Positions 1 through 6,114 of a stretch of DNA of 9,021 bases are shown here, one piece after another. Position 1 is the stretch's first letter, and each line of letters opens with the position of its first letter. Below the pieces are notes generated by a model that was not told the DNA's origin, did no database searches, and worked only from the letters and a program-made list of their open reading frames with translations. The DNA lies in NCBI GenBank assembly GCA_002454015.1, contig DKIB01000087.1:1-9021 (forward strand). Reading direction: 5' to 3'. Origin of the DNA: Proteobacteria bacterium UBA6729 (GTDB lineage: Bacteria; Pseudomonadota; Gammaproteobacteria; Porifericomitales; Porifericomitaceae). Both the position numbers and the translations under genes were made by a program.

Positions 1-399
1 CCCAATGCGATCAGCTATTCCGGGAATAACCGCACCCACATGATTCGCGTCCCTGAAGCCGGCCGCTTTGAGTTGCGCCTGATGGACGGTGCAACCAATC
101 CCTATCTCCTGCAGGCTGGTGTACTGGCCACAGGACTGGCAGGAATCCGACAGAAACTTTCACCGGGGGAGCCTCTGCATATCAACATGTATCAGGAACG
201 ACACCAGGTCAAGAGGGCCATCAAGACTCTGCCGACAACCCTGCTTGACGCCCTGCGCCTCATGGAGAAAAGCAAATCCCTGCGCGAAGCCATGGGCAAC
301 GAAATCATTGATTCCTACCTGAAATTGAAGTTGCAGGAATGGCACGAATACACCGCCCACCTCAGCGAATGGGAACGGCTCAACACGCTCGACTGCTGA
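1..399 (+). CDS. glnT: Glutamine synthetase type III / GMAS-like, C-terminal part (5' end outside window)
   Basis: An open frame runs in from base 1 and ends at TGA 397-399, giving the last 132 residues of a GS catalytic domain. The visible stretch NNRTHMIRVPEAGRFELRL holds the catalytic-domain arginines and the metal-ligand Glu of RFE, followed by the conserved DGATNPYL segment. The NNRTHMIR form and the ending TLDC resemble GlnT-type (type III) glutamine synthetases and the related gamma-glutamylmethylamide synthetases (from memory of the family). The reaction would be ATP-dependent amidation of the gamma-carboxyl of glutamate with ammonia or methylamine; the visible part cannot decide which. 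The predicted arginine equivalent to E. coli GS R359 is kept (FELR), unlike in the second GS-family gene of this window. The gene converges on the amt/small-membrane-protein unit. A later internal ATG at 40 is not a start: homology continues upstream to the window edge. Confidence 0.88.
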   Translation, partial: PNAISYSGNNRTHMIRVPEAGRFELRLMDGATNPYLLQAGVLATGLAGIRQKLSPGEPLHINMYQERHQVKRAIKTLPTTLLDALRLMEKSKSLREAMGNEIIDSYLKLKLQEWHEYTAHLSEWERLNTLDC

Positions 400-408
400 G
401 CCTGTAGC

Positions 409-502
409 GCAAGGCCACACCCTCCCACAGGCACCGCCCCCGCCAGCGACTACTCCTGCGATTACAGGAGTCGGTGTAGAGCAGACCGGGGGGTGGCCTT
501 GC
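409..502. repeat. Perfect 10-bp inverted repeat enclosing the convergent intergenic region
   Basis: GCAAGGCCAC at 409-418 is the exact reverse complement of GTGGCCTTGC at 493-502, separated by 74 bases. With A419 bulged out, pairing can continue for about five more bases (420-424 with 488-492, including one T-G pair). It lies just after the GS stop codon on the + strand and just after the small membrane protein stop on the - strand. It could act as an mRNA 3'-end structure for either convergent transcript. Its right arm overlaps the hairpin at 488-512, so the two cannot form together. Confidence 0.5.
452..471. repeat. Inner 7-bp hairpin between convergent genes
   Basis: ACTCCTG at 452-458 pairs exactly with CAGGAGT at 465-471 around a six-base loop, CGATTA. 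It sits inside the longer inverted repeat 409-502. No T-run follows on either strand, so it is not a classical intrinsic terminator by itself. Confidence 0.5.
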
Positions 503-512
503 ACCACCCCCT
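488..512. terminator. GC-rich hairpin, candidate transcript end between convergent genes
   Basis: GGGGGTGG at 489-496 and CCACCCCC at 504-511 form a perfect 8-bp stem with a seven-base loop CCTTGCA; G488-T512 can add a wobble pair. It lies 12 bases beyond the stop of the minus-strand small membrane gene and about 90 bases past the GS stop. There is no U-tract on either side, so termination here would be inefficient or Rho-assisted; a role in mRNA 3'-end protection is equally possible. Confidence 0.4.
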
Positions 513-523
513 GCCTCCAGCTG

Positions 524-733
524 TCAGCTTTCCGCCGTGGGGAGCGGCTTGTCGCCGAACTTGCTGAGATCCTCTTCCCAGCCCCGGCGCTCCTGAACAC
601 TCTGGCAGACCTGCCAATATACCCAGAACGCCATCCCCAGTATCCAGAACAGAGCCTCCAACCCTACGAACGGATAGATCGGACCGATATCAACTATCGC
701 GCCCGCCCAATCAGTAAAATTACCTGTCGTCAC
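524..733 (-). CDS. Small single-pass membrane protein next to Amt (69 aa, unknown)
   Basis: A 69-residue protein I do not recognise. Residues about 21-43 (PFVGLEALFWILGMAFWVYW and following) are strongly hydrophobic and aromatic and should form one membrane helix. A positively charged QERRGW follows at 47-52, then a polar tail of about 17 residues. By the positive-inside rule the tail is probably cytoplasmic. The start is GTG at 733, chosen because AGGAGGGG (740-747) lies six bases upstream; no suitable ATG occurs nearby. The gene starts 30 bases after the amt stop, so the two are probably co-transcribed. An accessory or regulatory partner of the transporter is a reasonable inference from position only. 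It is not a PII protein (GlnK), the usual partner of amt. That it is a real gene rests on the RBS, the coherent membrane topology and the operon position. Confidence 0.7.
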   Translation of the reverse strand: MTTGNFTDWAGAIVDIGPIYPFVGLEALFWILGMAFWVYWQVCQSVQERRGWEEDLSKFGDKPLPTAES

Positions 734-739
734 GACTTT

Positions 740-747
740 CCCCTCCT
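740..747 (-). promoter_or_regulatory. Shine-Dalgarno site fixing the GTG start of the 69-aa gene
   Basis: On the minus strand AGGAGGGG stands six bases before the GTG codon ending at 733. It is a near-ideal ribosome binding site and supports translation of the small membrane protein from a non-ATG start. Confidence 0.65.
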
Positions 748-763
748 GTTATTGCGACACCGC

Positions 764-2164
764 TCAGACTTGCCGACCGGATGGTTCCCGCCCGGATTGA
801 GCTGTGGCCTGTTCGAGCTCCGCAGCGCACTCGGCGCGGGTGTGAATTTCTCCAAGATCCAGGCCTGCCAGTTCAACAGCCTTGGGTACCCGTAACATGC
901 CAAATCTATTCAGAATCTTGGCCAGAATAAAGGCCGGCAGGAATCCGAGCACGAAAAACATGACGAAGGCACCGATCAGCTGCCCCAGCGGACTGACCGT
1001 GGCGTAGTCTGGATTCGGCGATGCGGGATAACCCCACAGCATGAACCCGGCAACAACCACGCCAAATACGCCGGCGTAGCCATGCACGGCGACCGCCCCC
1101 ACTGCGTCATCAATCTTGAACCGTCGCTCAACCCAGTAGTGCATCTTGTACATGAAAATCACGCCCAACGCACCGATGAACATGGCCTGTATCGGGTGAT
1201 ACAGGTCATTGCCTGCCGAAGCCGCAATAACACCGGCCAGACCGGACGAGTATGTCCAGAACGCATCTCCCCTGGAGACCATGTAACCCATCAGCAGACC
1301 GCCCGACAACGACATCAGGAAATTGTAGGTAATCGCTGAAAGCGTAGTCGGAGTCAGGTAGATAGTGGTCGCCGAGTAGAACACCTCCTCTCCGGCCTGT
1401 ATGTCATAGAAGGGAACATTACAGGCTACATAGAAGCCCCAGAAACCAACGTAGATGAGGAATAGACCTATGCACACCAGCCAGGGGTTTTGTGGCAGTA
1501 TCCGCCGTGCCGTACCATCCGCACGGAACTTGTTCAGCCGCGGCCCCAGTACAGTCAGTAGACCCAGAGCAAAACCACCCGCGACGGCATGAATGACACC
1601 TGAGGCATAGGCATCGTGGTAGCCCAGCTTCTGCACCATCCAACCATCAGGGTGCCAGCCCCAGGAGGCATCGATGATCCAGGTGACTGAGCCGATTAAC
1701 ACAGCAGCCATCCAGAAGGCGGTGGAACGGATGCGCTCGATCACGGCCCCGGAGACAATGGAGGCCGCTGTCCATGAGAACAGCAGGAACGCTGCCCAGA
1801 ACACACCATTGAGCCGGGACCAGAGAATGGTATCATCGCTGCTGAAGCCTGCCGTAGCACCTCCCAGATGTGGACCCATCAATGGGCTCCACCCGGTAGC
1901 CCACGGGGCCTCCAATAACCCCCCTGTAATCCCGGGACCGTTAGGCAAAGCGAAGTAGATCCACCAGCCGAAGAAGAAGAACGTGACAGTCACCAGCGGT
2001 ATCAACATGGTGTTCTTCATCAGTGTATGCATGTGGTTACGCCATCTGGATGCACCGACTTCGTACATGCAGAAACCCACGTGAATGAGAAACATCAAGG
2101 GTATGGTTACCCAGTAATAAAACTCCGTGAAGATGACAACCAGTGCGTCAACCGGATCAGACAT
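764..2164 (-). CDS. amt: Ammonium/methylammonium transporter, Amt/Rh family
   Basis: A 466-residue integral membrane protein with about 11 hydrophobic segments. Amt hallmarks are visible: SGAVIERIR at about 138-146; D184 exactly eight residues before H192 (the spacing of E. coli AmtB D160 and H168); the second pore histidine H361 in VAVHGYAGVFG; and the C-terminal LRVPKAVELAGLDLGE motif at 424-439, which in AmtB couples the subunits. The twin-histidine pore therefore looks intact. No signal peptide is apparent. The start at 2164 was chosen over an in-frame ATG at 2275 because GGGAGGT stands seven bases before it and the extra 37 residues are Cys/Arg-rich and unlike the family. The gene follows a 279-base gap after the 131-aa gene and precedes a small membrane gene. 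Family members carry NH3/NH4+ or methylammonium; in this setting either is plausible. No glnK is adjacent in the window. Confidence 0.95.
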   Translation of the reverse strand: MSDPVDALVVIFTEFYYWVTIPLMFLIHVGFCMYEVGASRWRNHMHTLMKNTMLIPLVTVTFFFFGWWIYFALPNGPGITGGLLEAPWATGWSPLMGPHLGGATAGFSSDDTILWSRLNGVFWAAFLLFSWTAASIVSGAVIERIRSTAFWMAAVLIGSVTWIIDASWGWHPDGWMVQKLGYHDAYASGVIHAVAGGFALGLLTVLGPRLNKFRADGTARRILPQNPWLVCIGLFLIYVGFWGFYVACNVPFYDIQAGEEVFYSATTIYLTPTTLSAITYNFLMSLSGGLLMGYMVSRGDAFWTYSSGLAGVIAASAGNDLYHPIQAMFIGALGVIFMYKMHYWVERRFKIDDAVGAVAVHGYAGVFGVVVAGFMLWGYPASPNPDYATVSPLGQLIGAFVMFFVLGFLPAFILAKILNRFGMLRVPKAVELAGLDLGEIHTRAECAAELEQATAQSGREPSGRQV

Positions 2165-2171
2165 AAGACTT

Positions 2172-2178
2172 ACCTCCC
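2172..2178 (-). promoter_or_regulatory. Shine-Dalgarno site fixing the amt start
   Basis: GGGAGGT on the minus strand, seven bases upstream of the ATG at 2164. It decides the start against the longer open frame that reaches 2275. Confidence 0.75.
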
Positions 2179-2280
2179 GTCGCAGACCTTGGGTACATGT
2201 CGGCAAACCACTTACACAACACGTGACCGAGGCACGACCGAGTCGCCCCCCAACCATTGCCCTTGAGCATAGCACTGGTG

Positions 2281-2310
2281 TGAAAAAATAAAATACCGTT
2301 TAATGGGTAT
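2281..2310 (-). terminator. Weak hairpin with T-rich tail upstream of amt
   Basis: On the minus strand ATACC (2310-2306), an eight-base loop and GGTAT (2297-2293) are followed by TTTATTTTTT. The stem is only five pairs and partly A-T, so it would be a weak terminator or attenuator after the 131-aa gene; it could instead be an operator dyad. It sits about 130 bases before the amt start. Confidence 0.25.
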
Positions 2311-2443
2311 AGTCATGGGCCACACTACCCGCCGGGGAGATGCCGGACATATAGACGACTGCAAGTCCGTACGCGTACCGCGGGATCGACCATGGTAACC
2401 ACCTGCTTGACATACATCGGTACAGACATGACAGCTGAGACAC

Positions 2444-2839
2444 TCAGTTGAATTTTGCGTAGGCCCTGCGCAGCTCCACCAGTGGATGCTGATCGGACAT
2501 CTGAAATTTCACCAACAACTCGCGCGCAAGCATGTCTCGTTCCTGCTGGTTATCCGGCAACTTCATATCTTCCGGCACAGTAACCCAACCGTTGATATTG
2601 CGATCAAATACCGCGGCCTGTTGCTCCTCGTATCCCATGTGCACATCTTCCAGCCAATTCAGATCCTGCCATCCCATGACCTCCATATATTTCTTCAGGA
2701 AGGGAGTCAGGCAGCTGTAGTCCGGCACCAGATTTACATCGTAGCGGTAGCCAATATGCTGTCCAATGTCCTTCTCACGCTGGCTGCCAAGGCCAGCGCT
2801 ACCCTTCATATATTGATCAATATCGCTTGTCTTGCTCAT
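2444..2839 (-). CDS. Unrecognised 131-aa soluble protein between the synthase and amt
   Basis: I do not recognise a family. The protein is polar and rich in charged and aromatic residues, with no signal peptide or membrane segment and a single Cys (43). Noticeable stretches are a Tyr/Asp-rich part at 31-41, WQDLNWLEDVHMGYEEQQ at 57-74, and a probable C-terminal helical part, ERDMLARELLVKFQ at 100-113, ending LRRAYAKF. It starts 16 bases after the stop of the FMN synthase gene, with GGAGG a few bases before the ATG, so it is almost certainly translated with that operon. Position suggests an accessory subunit, assembly factor or small regulator of the glutamate-synthase-like enzyme, but nothing in the sequence proves this. 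Confidence is high that it is a gene, low for any role. Confidence 0.8.
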   Translation of the reverse strand: MSKTSDIDQYMKGSAGLGSQREKDIGQHIGYRYDVNLVPDYSCLTPFLKKYMEVMGWQDLNWLEDVHMGYEEQQAAVFDRNINGWVTVPEDMKLPDNQQERDMLARELLVKFQMSDQHPLVELRRAYAKFN

Positions 2840-2855
2840 CGTCGCCTCCGCGCCG

Positions 2856-4241
2856 CTAAAAACGCGTCATATCCGGTTGACCCACGGTATACTGTGTGCC
2901 TGCCATCGGCACTTGTGCCAATGCCGATGCCTCCATAGTGAGCGCCGCGAGATCCTCCGGTTCCAGCGAATGCACGTTGGTTTTGCCACAGGCACGGGCC
3001 ATCATCTGGCACTCAATTGTCAGACAATGCAGGAAGTTATAAACCCGCTCAGCAGCCTTGTCCGGATCAAGCCGCTTGCGCAGCTGCGGGTCCTGCGTAG
3101 CCACACCCACCGGGCAGCGCCCGGTGTGGCAGTGGTAGCAATGACCGGCCGGAACCCCCATTTCCCCTTCAAAATCGGCCTCAGGAATGTCCTTGTTGCA
3201 GTTCAGTGCCATCAGCACTGCGTGACCAATGGCCACGGCATCCGCACCCAGGGCCAATGCCTTGGCCACATCCGCGCCGTTGCGGATGCCTCCAGCATAG
3301 ACCAGAGAGATGCGCCCGGACAGGTTGAGAGCATCCAGGGCATGACGCGCCTGCCGGATCGCGGCAATCCCGGGCACACCGGTTTCTTCGGTAGCCAGAT
3401 GAGGACCGGCACCCGTGCCGCCTTCCATGCCGTCAATGTAGATACTGTCCGGACCCGTCTTGGCCGCCATACGCACATCGTCGTAGACCCGTGCCGCACC
3501 GAGTTTGAGCTGGATCGGAATCTGCCAGTCAGTGGCCTCACGGATCTCATCAATCTTCAGGGCCAGATCGTCCGGACCCAGCCAGTCAGGATGACGTGCC
3601 GGGGAGCGCTGATCGATCCCCGCCGGCAACGAACGCATCTCGGCCACCTGATCGGTGACCTTCTGCCCCATCAGATGTCCACCCAGACCCACCTTGCAGC
3701 CCTGACCGATAAAGAACTCCAGGGCATCAGTCAGGCGCAGGTGCTGCGGATTGAACCCGTAGCGCGACTGTATGCACTGATATATCCACTTCTCCGAGTA
3801 GCGACGCTCATCCGGAATCATGCCACCTTCACCGGAACAAGTCGCGGTACCAGCCATGGTCGCCCCACGCGCCAGCGCGGTCTTGGCCTCGTAGCTGAGG
3901 GCACCGAAACTCATCCCCGTAACATACACCGGAATGTCCAGCTCCAACGGATGTCTGGCCCCGGGACCGATCACCGTTTTGGTTTCACATTTCTCGCGGT
4001 AGCCTTCAATGACGAAGCGCGTCAGCGTACCCGGAAGGAAGGTCAAATCATCCCAGGACGGGATCTTCTTGAACAACGAAAACCCGCGCATACGGTAACG
4101 GCCCAACTCCGCCTTGATATGGATATCATTAATAACCTCCGGCGTAAACACGAAGCTCTTGCCAAGCACATAGGCGCTGCGATCAGGTTGCTTTGGCTGC
4201 ATCGGCTCCATTGCCGGTGTGGCAGCAGTGTCTTTCTTCAT
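2856..4241 (-). CDS. mgsC: FMN-binding glutamate synthase domain protein; NMG synthase subunit C-like (MgsC/GlxD)
   Basis: 461 residues matching the central FMN/synthase domain of GltB as a stand-alone protein. Visible motifs: VYVTGMSFGALS (105-116), SGEGGM (136-141), VGLGGHLMGQKV (184-195), a conserved Lys at 246 in QLKLGAARVYDD, DGMEGGTGAGP (270-280), AGGIRNGADVAKAL (316-329, FMN phosphate loop) and CYHCHTGRCPVG (368-379). The three cysteines 368, 371 and 376 resemble the [3Fe-4S] ligands of glutamate synthases, though with C-x2-C-x4-C spacing rather than the C-x5-C-x4-C I recall for GltB. In NMG synthase this subunit would join the amine released from the amide to a 2-oxo acid and reduce the product; in GlxBCD the substrate is less clear. 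The ATG at 4241 has GAGGT nine bases upstream. It follows the GXGXG gene by 52 bases. Cytoplasmic. Confidence 0.9.
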   Translation of the reverse strand: MKKDTAATPAMEPMQPKQPDRSAYVLGKSFVFTPEVINDIHIKAELGRYRMRGFSLFKKIPSWDDLTFLPGTLTRFVIEGYREKCETKTVIGPGARHPLELDIPVYVTGMSFGALSYEAKTALARGATMAGTATCSGEGGMIPDERRYSEKWIYQCIQSRYGFNPQHLRLTDALEFFIGQGCKVGLGGHLMGQKVTDQVAEMRSLPAGIDQRSPARHPDWLGPDDLALKIDEIREATDWQIPIQLKLGAARVYDDVRMAAKTGPDSIYIDGMEGGTGAGPHLATEETGVPGIAAIRQARHALDALNLSGRISLVYAGGIRNGADVAKALALGADAVAIGHAVLMALNCNKDIPEADFEGEMGVPAGHCYHCHTGRCPVGVATQDPQLRKRLDPDKAAERVYNFLHCLTIECQMMARACGKTNVHSLEPEDLAALTMEASALAQVPMAGTQYTVGQPDMTRF

Positions 4242-4293
4242 GGCGATCTACCTCTTTTCATTCCACGGTCGCTGACAGCCTCCGACAACAAAC

Positions 4294-5139
4294 TCAAAGC
4301 ACCAGCTTTTTCTCTGCTGGTTCAAGACTGTCGTAATTCCACAATTGCTTGCCGGAGACTATCTTCTTCACATTCTGCACCCCGTTGGGAGCCTCAAGCC
4401 CGTATACACCAAGCTTGCGCTGCAACCACCCGGCATCAAGTTCACTGGGCTCTTCTTCTACGGCATCCACACCGAGGCTCTGGATCCGGCCACCAACATA
4501 GATCGTCCCGTCGTACATTGAGTCACCAAGGTTCTTGCCAGCGTCCCCCATGACAACAAGACGACCGCGCTGCATCATGAAGCCACTGAACGCACCCGTG
4601 CGCCCCCCGACCAGGATGGTGCCTCCCTTCATGTCCACACCGGTGCGCGAACCAACATCACCCCGACATACCAGGTCACCGCCGCGTATAGCCGCACCGA
4701 AAGTGGAACCAGCGTTCTTGTCAACCCGCACCGTTCCTGCCATCATGTTCTCACCACACGACCAGCCCACGCGCCCCTTGACATGGATATTGGGCCCATC
4801 ACCAAGGCCACAGGCAAAGTAGCCCAGACTGCCCTCAAAGATCAGATTCAGTCGATTCAGAATACCCACACCAAGTCCATGCCGGGCTCCCGGATTGCGT
4901 ACGCTGATCGTGCCGTACCCCTGCTGCATCAATTCACGGATGCGGATGTTGACCGCCCTGACCTCCATCCCGGCGGCATCAAAATCGGCACGCTTGTCAA
5001 AATCAACTTCGTATGACCATGGATAGACACAACTCTCCGATGCAGAGGATGAAAAGAAGCTCTGCTGGGTACGCCCACGCAGACGCTCTCCATGCAGCCC
5101 CATCTCATGAGACCTGTCGGGGGTTCCTACACCTGCCAT
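4294..5139 (-). CDS. mgsB: GXGXG beta-helix glutamate synthase domain protein; NMG synthase subunit B-like (MgsB/GlxC)
   Basis: 281 residues. From about 75 onward the protein is the repeated glycine-rich right-handed beta-helix that forms the C-terminal domain of GltB (GDGPNIHVKGRVGWSCGENM at 113-132, then repeats such as GGTILVGGRTGAFSG and DGTIYVGGRI). This domain is structural, linking the amidotransferase and synthase domains. The N-terminal 40 or so residues (Ser-rich around 27-36) are an extension compared with the GlxC proteins I remember (about 230 aa). The start at 5139 is supported by GGAGAGGT six bases upstream; it overlaps the end of the amidotransferase gene by 13 bases, implying translational coupling. 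The residues after 225, including a Glu-rich EEEPSELD, form a tail outside the helix. Confidence 0.88.
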   Translation of the reverse strand: MAGVGTPDRSHEMGLHGERLRGRTQQSFFSSSASESCVYPWSYEVDFDKRADFDAAGMEVRAVNIRIRELMQQGYGTISVRNPGARHGLGVGILNRLNLIFEGSLGYFACGLGDGPNIHVKGRVGWSCGENMMAGTVRVDKNAGSTFGAAIRGGDLVCRGDVGSRTGVDMKGGTILVGGRTGAFSGFMMQRGRLVVMGDAGKNLGDSMYDGTIYVGGRIQSLGVDAVEEEPSELDAGWLQRKLGVYGLEAPNGVQNVKKIVSGKQLWNYDSLEPAEKKLVL

Positions 5140-6071
5140 ACTTTTACCTCTCCATCATACGGATCAGTGGTATCGATCTCGCCCGGCAAAATGCTGCGGA
5201 TCGCCACTTCCTCCGAGGCCAGAGCCACCAGATCATCATCCTCGTACAGCACCAGTGGCTTGGCCGCCATCGTGTCCTTGGCCATACCCAGCTGATCCCG
5301 TGTAGCCACCAGGTAAGTGAACACACCGTCAAGTTCATCCACGGATCGACGCAGAGTGTCCTCCAGAGCCACGCCACGCTCAAGATGGTCTGCAACGTAG
5401 ACGGCAATCAGTTCGGAGTCGCAATTTGACAGAAATCGGTGCCCTTGGCGCTCCATCGCACGACGCTTGCTCCAGTAATTGGTCAGCTGCCCGTTGTGCA
5501 CTACTGAAATATCGTTGAATGGATAGGCCCAATACGGATGCGCCGAGCGAATATCCACATCCGACTCCGTTGCCATGCGGGTATGACCGATAGCATGCGT
5601 GCCCGTAAAACTGTCCAGACTGTATCGTGCAGCGATGGCCTCGGCGTCTCCCAAGTCCTTGATCAGCTCAAGTGCATGCCCTGCCGAGAGTATCTCCACG
5701 CCATCAATATCCTCAATCAGGTCAGCCAGGTTAGCAAAGTTCCCGTCATATCTGAAGGCATACCGCAGAACGTACTCGGTGGCAGCATCTGCCCCGACAA
5801 GATCGACACCAAGTTCGCGCAGCCGTGCGTCCACCGCGGCCCTGCGTTCGCGGATGCGCTCCCGCATGCGCAGGCCGCCCTTCCGGCTCCCGAGGTCCGC
5901 CTGCTCGGCGATCTTGAGGCGAATGATGTATACGTCATCAGCGGGCGTACCGTAGAGGCCAAAGCCCGTTGAGTCCGGCCCCCGGTGCCTCAACGCCTGC
6001 AACATGTCCCTCATTTCCCTGCCCACCGCCCCGCTGCCGTCGCGATGGATTACCCCTGCAATTCCACACAT
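5127..6071 (-). CDS. mgsA: Class II glutamine amidotransferase; NMG synthase subunit A-like (MgsA/GlxB)
   Basis: 314 residues forming an N-terminal-nucleophile amidotransferase. The start at 6071 gives MCGIAGV, so Cys2 becomes the catalytic N-terminus after Met removal; GGAGGA eight bases upstream supports it, and an open-frame extension to 6221 lies inside the preceding gene. Other class II motifs are RHRGPDSTG (28-36), GHTRMATES (162-170), HNGQLTNYW (192-200) and NCDSE (216-220), covering the residues that bind the substrate amide and the oxyanion hole. A charged segment of roughly 90 residues (about 55-150) lies between the first two motifs. The domain hydrolyses a gamma-amide (glutamine, or gamma-glutamylmethylamide in NMG synthase) and passes the amine to the FMN subunit. 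It follows the GS-like gene by 43 bases. Confidence 0.9.
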   Translation of the reverse strand: MCGIAGVIHRDGSGAVGREMRDMLQALRHRGPDSTGFGLYGTPADDVYIIRLKIAEQADLGSRKGGLRMRERIRERRAAVDARLRELGVDLVGADAATEYVLRYAFRYDGNFANLADLIEDIDGVEILSAGHALELIKDLGDAEAIAARYSLDSFTGTHAIGHTRMATESDVDIRSAHPYWAYPFNDISVVHNGQLTNYWSKRRAMERQGHRFLSNCDSELIAVYVADHLERGVALEDTLRRSVDELDGVFTYLVATRDQLGMAKDTMAAKPLVLYEDDDLVALASEEVAIRSILPGEIDTTDPYDGEVKVWQV

Positions 6072-6079
6072 ATCTGGTA

Positions 6080-6085
6080 TCCTCC
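6080..6085 (-). promoter_or_regulatory. Shine-Dalgarno site fixing the amidotransferase start
   Basis: GGAGGA on the minus strand, eight bases before the ATG at 6071. Together with the need for Cys at position 2 it settles the start. Confidence 0.7.
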
Positions 6086-6114
6086 GTTGCCGTGCCCAAA
6101 AACAGCCGCCGGGA

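Larger units (their letters stand above)
2165..2443 (-). promoter_or_regulatory. 279-base leader/intergenic region upstream of amt
   Basis: No gene is supported here. The region should carry the amt promoter or an internal regulatory element, but I find no convincing sigma-70 pair or sigma-54 (GG-N10-GC) site on the minus strand. Visible elements are an AT-rich tract at 2281-2294 next to a small dyad (2293-2310), and two perfect palindromes, GTACGCGTAC at 2369-2378 and ACCATGGT at 2389-2396, ten bases apart, which could be protein-binding sites. The gap is much longer than any other gap between the minus-strand genes. Confidence 0.35.

Noticed and set aside
160..600. 146-codon open frame on the minus strand across the GS 3' end and intergenic region
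   Set aside because: It overlaps the GS coding end and the 69-aa gene in another frame, has low-complexity composition and no ribosome site that I could see.
2165..2275. N-terminal extension of Amt by 37 residues
   Set aside because: The extension is Cys/Arg-rich and unlike the family, and GGGAGGT stands seven bases before the internal ATG at 2164.
2407..2412. TTGACA on the + strand as a -35 element
   Set aside because: No -10 hexamer follows at 16-18 bases and no + strand gene lies downstream.
2432..2450. Hairpin CAGCTGAG/CTCAGTTG followed by AATTTT on the + strand
   Set aside because: It overlaps the stop codon of the minus-strand 131-aa gene, and its T-rich side faces the + strand, where no gene needs a terminator.
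2832..4553. Long open frame of 573 codons on the + strand
   Set aside because: It lies antisense to the FMN synthase gene, whose motifs are unmistakable. Its translation is His/Arg-rich with no recognisable domain, as expected for a shadow in GC-rich coding DNA.
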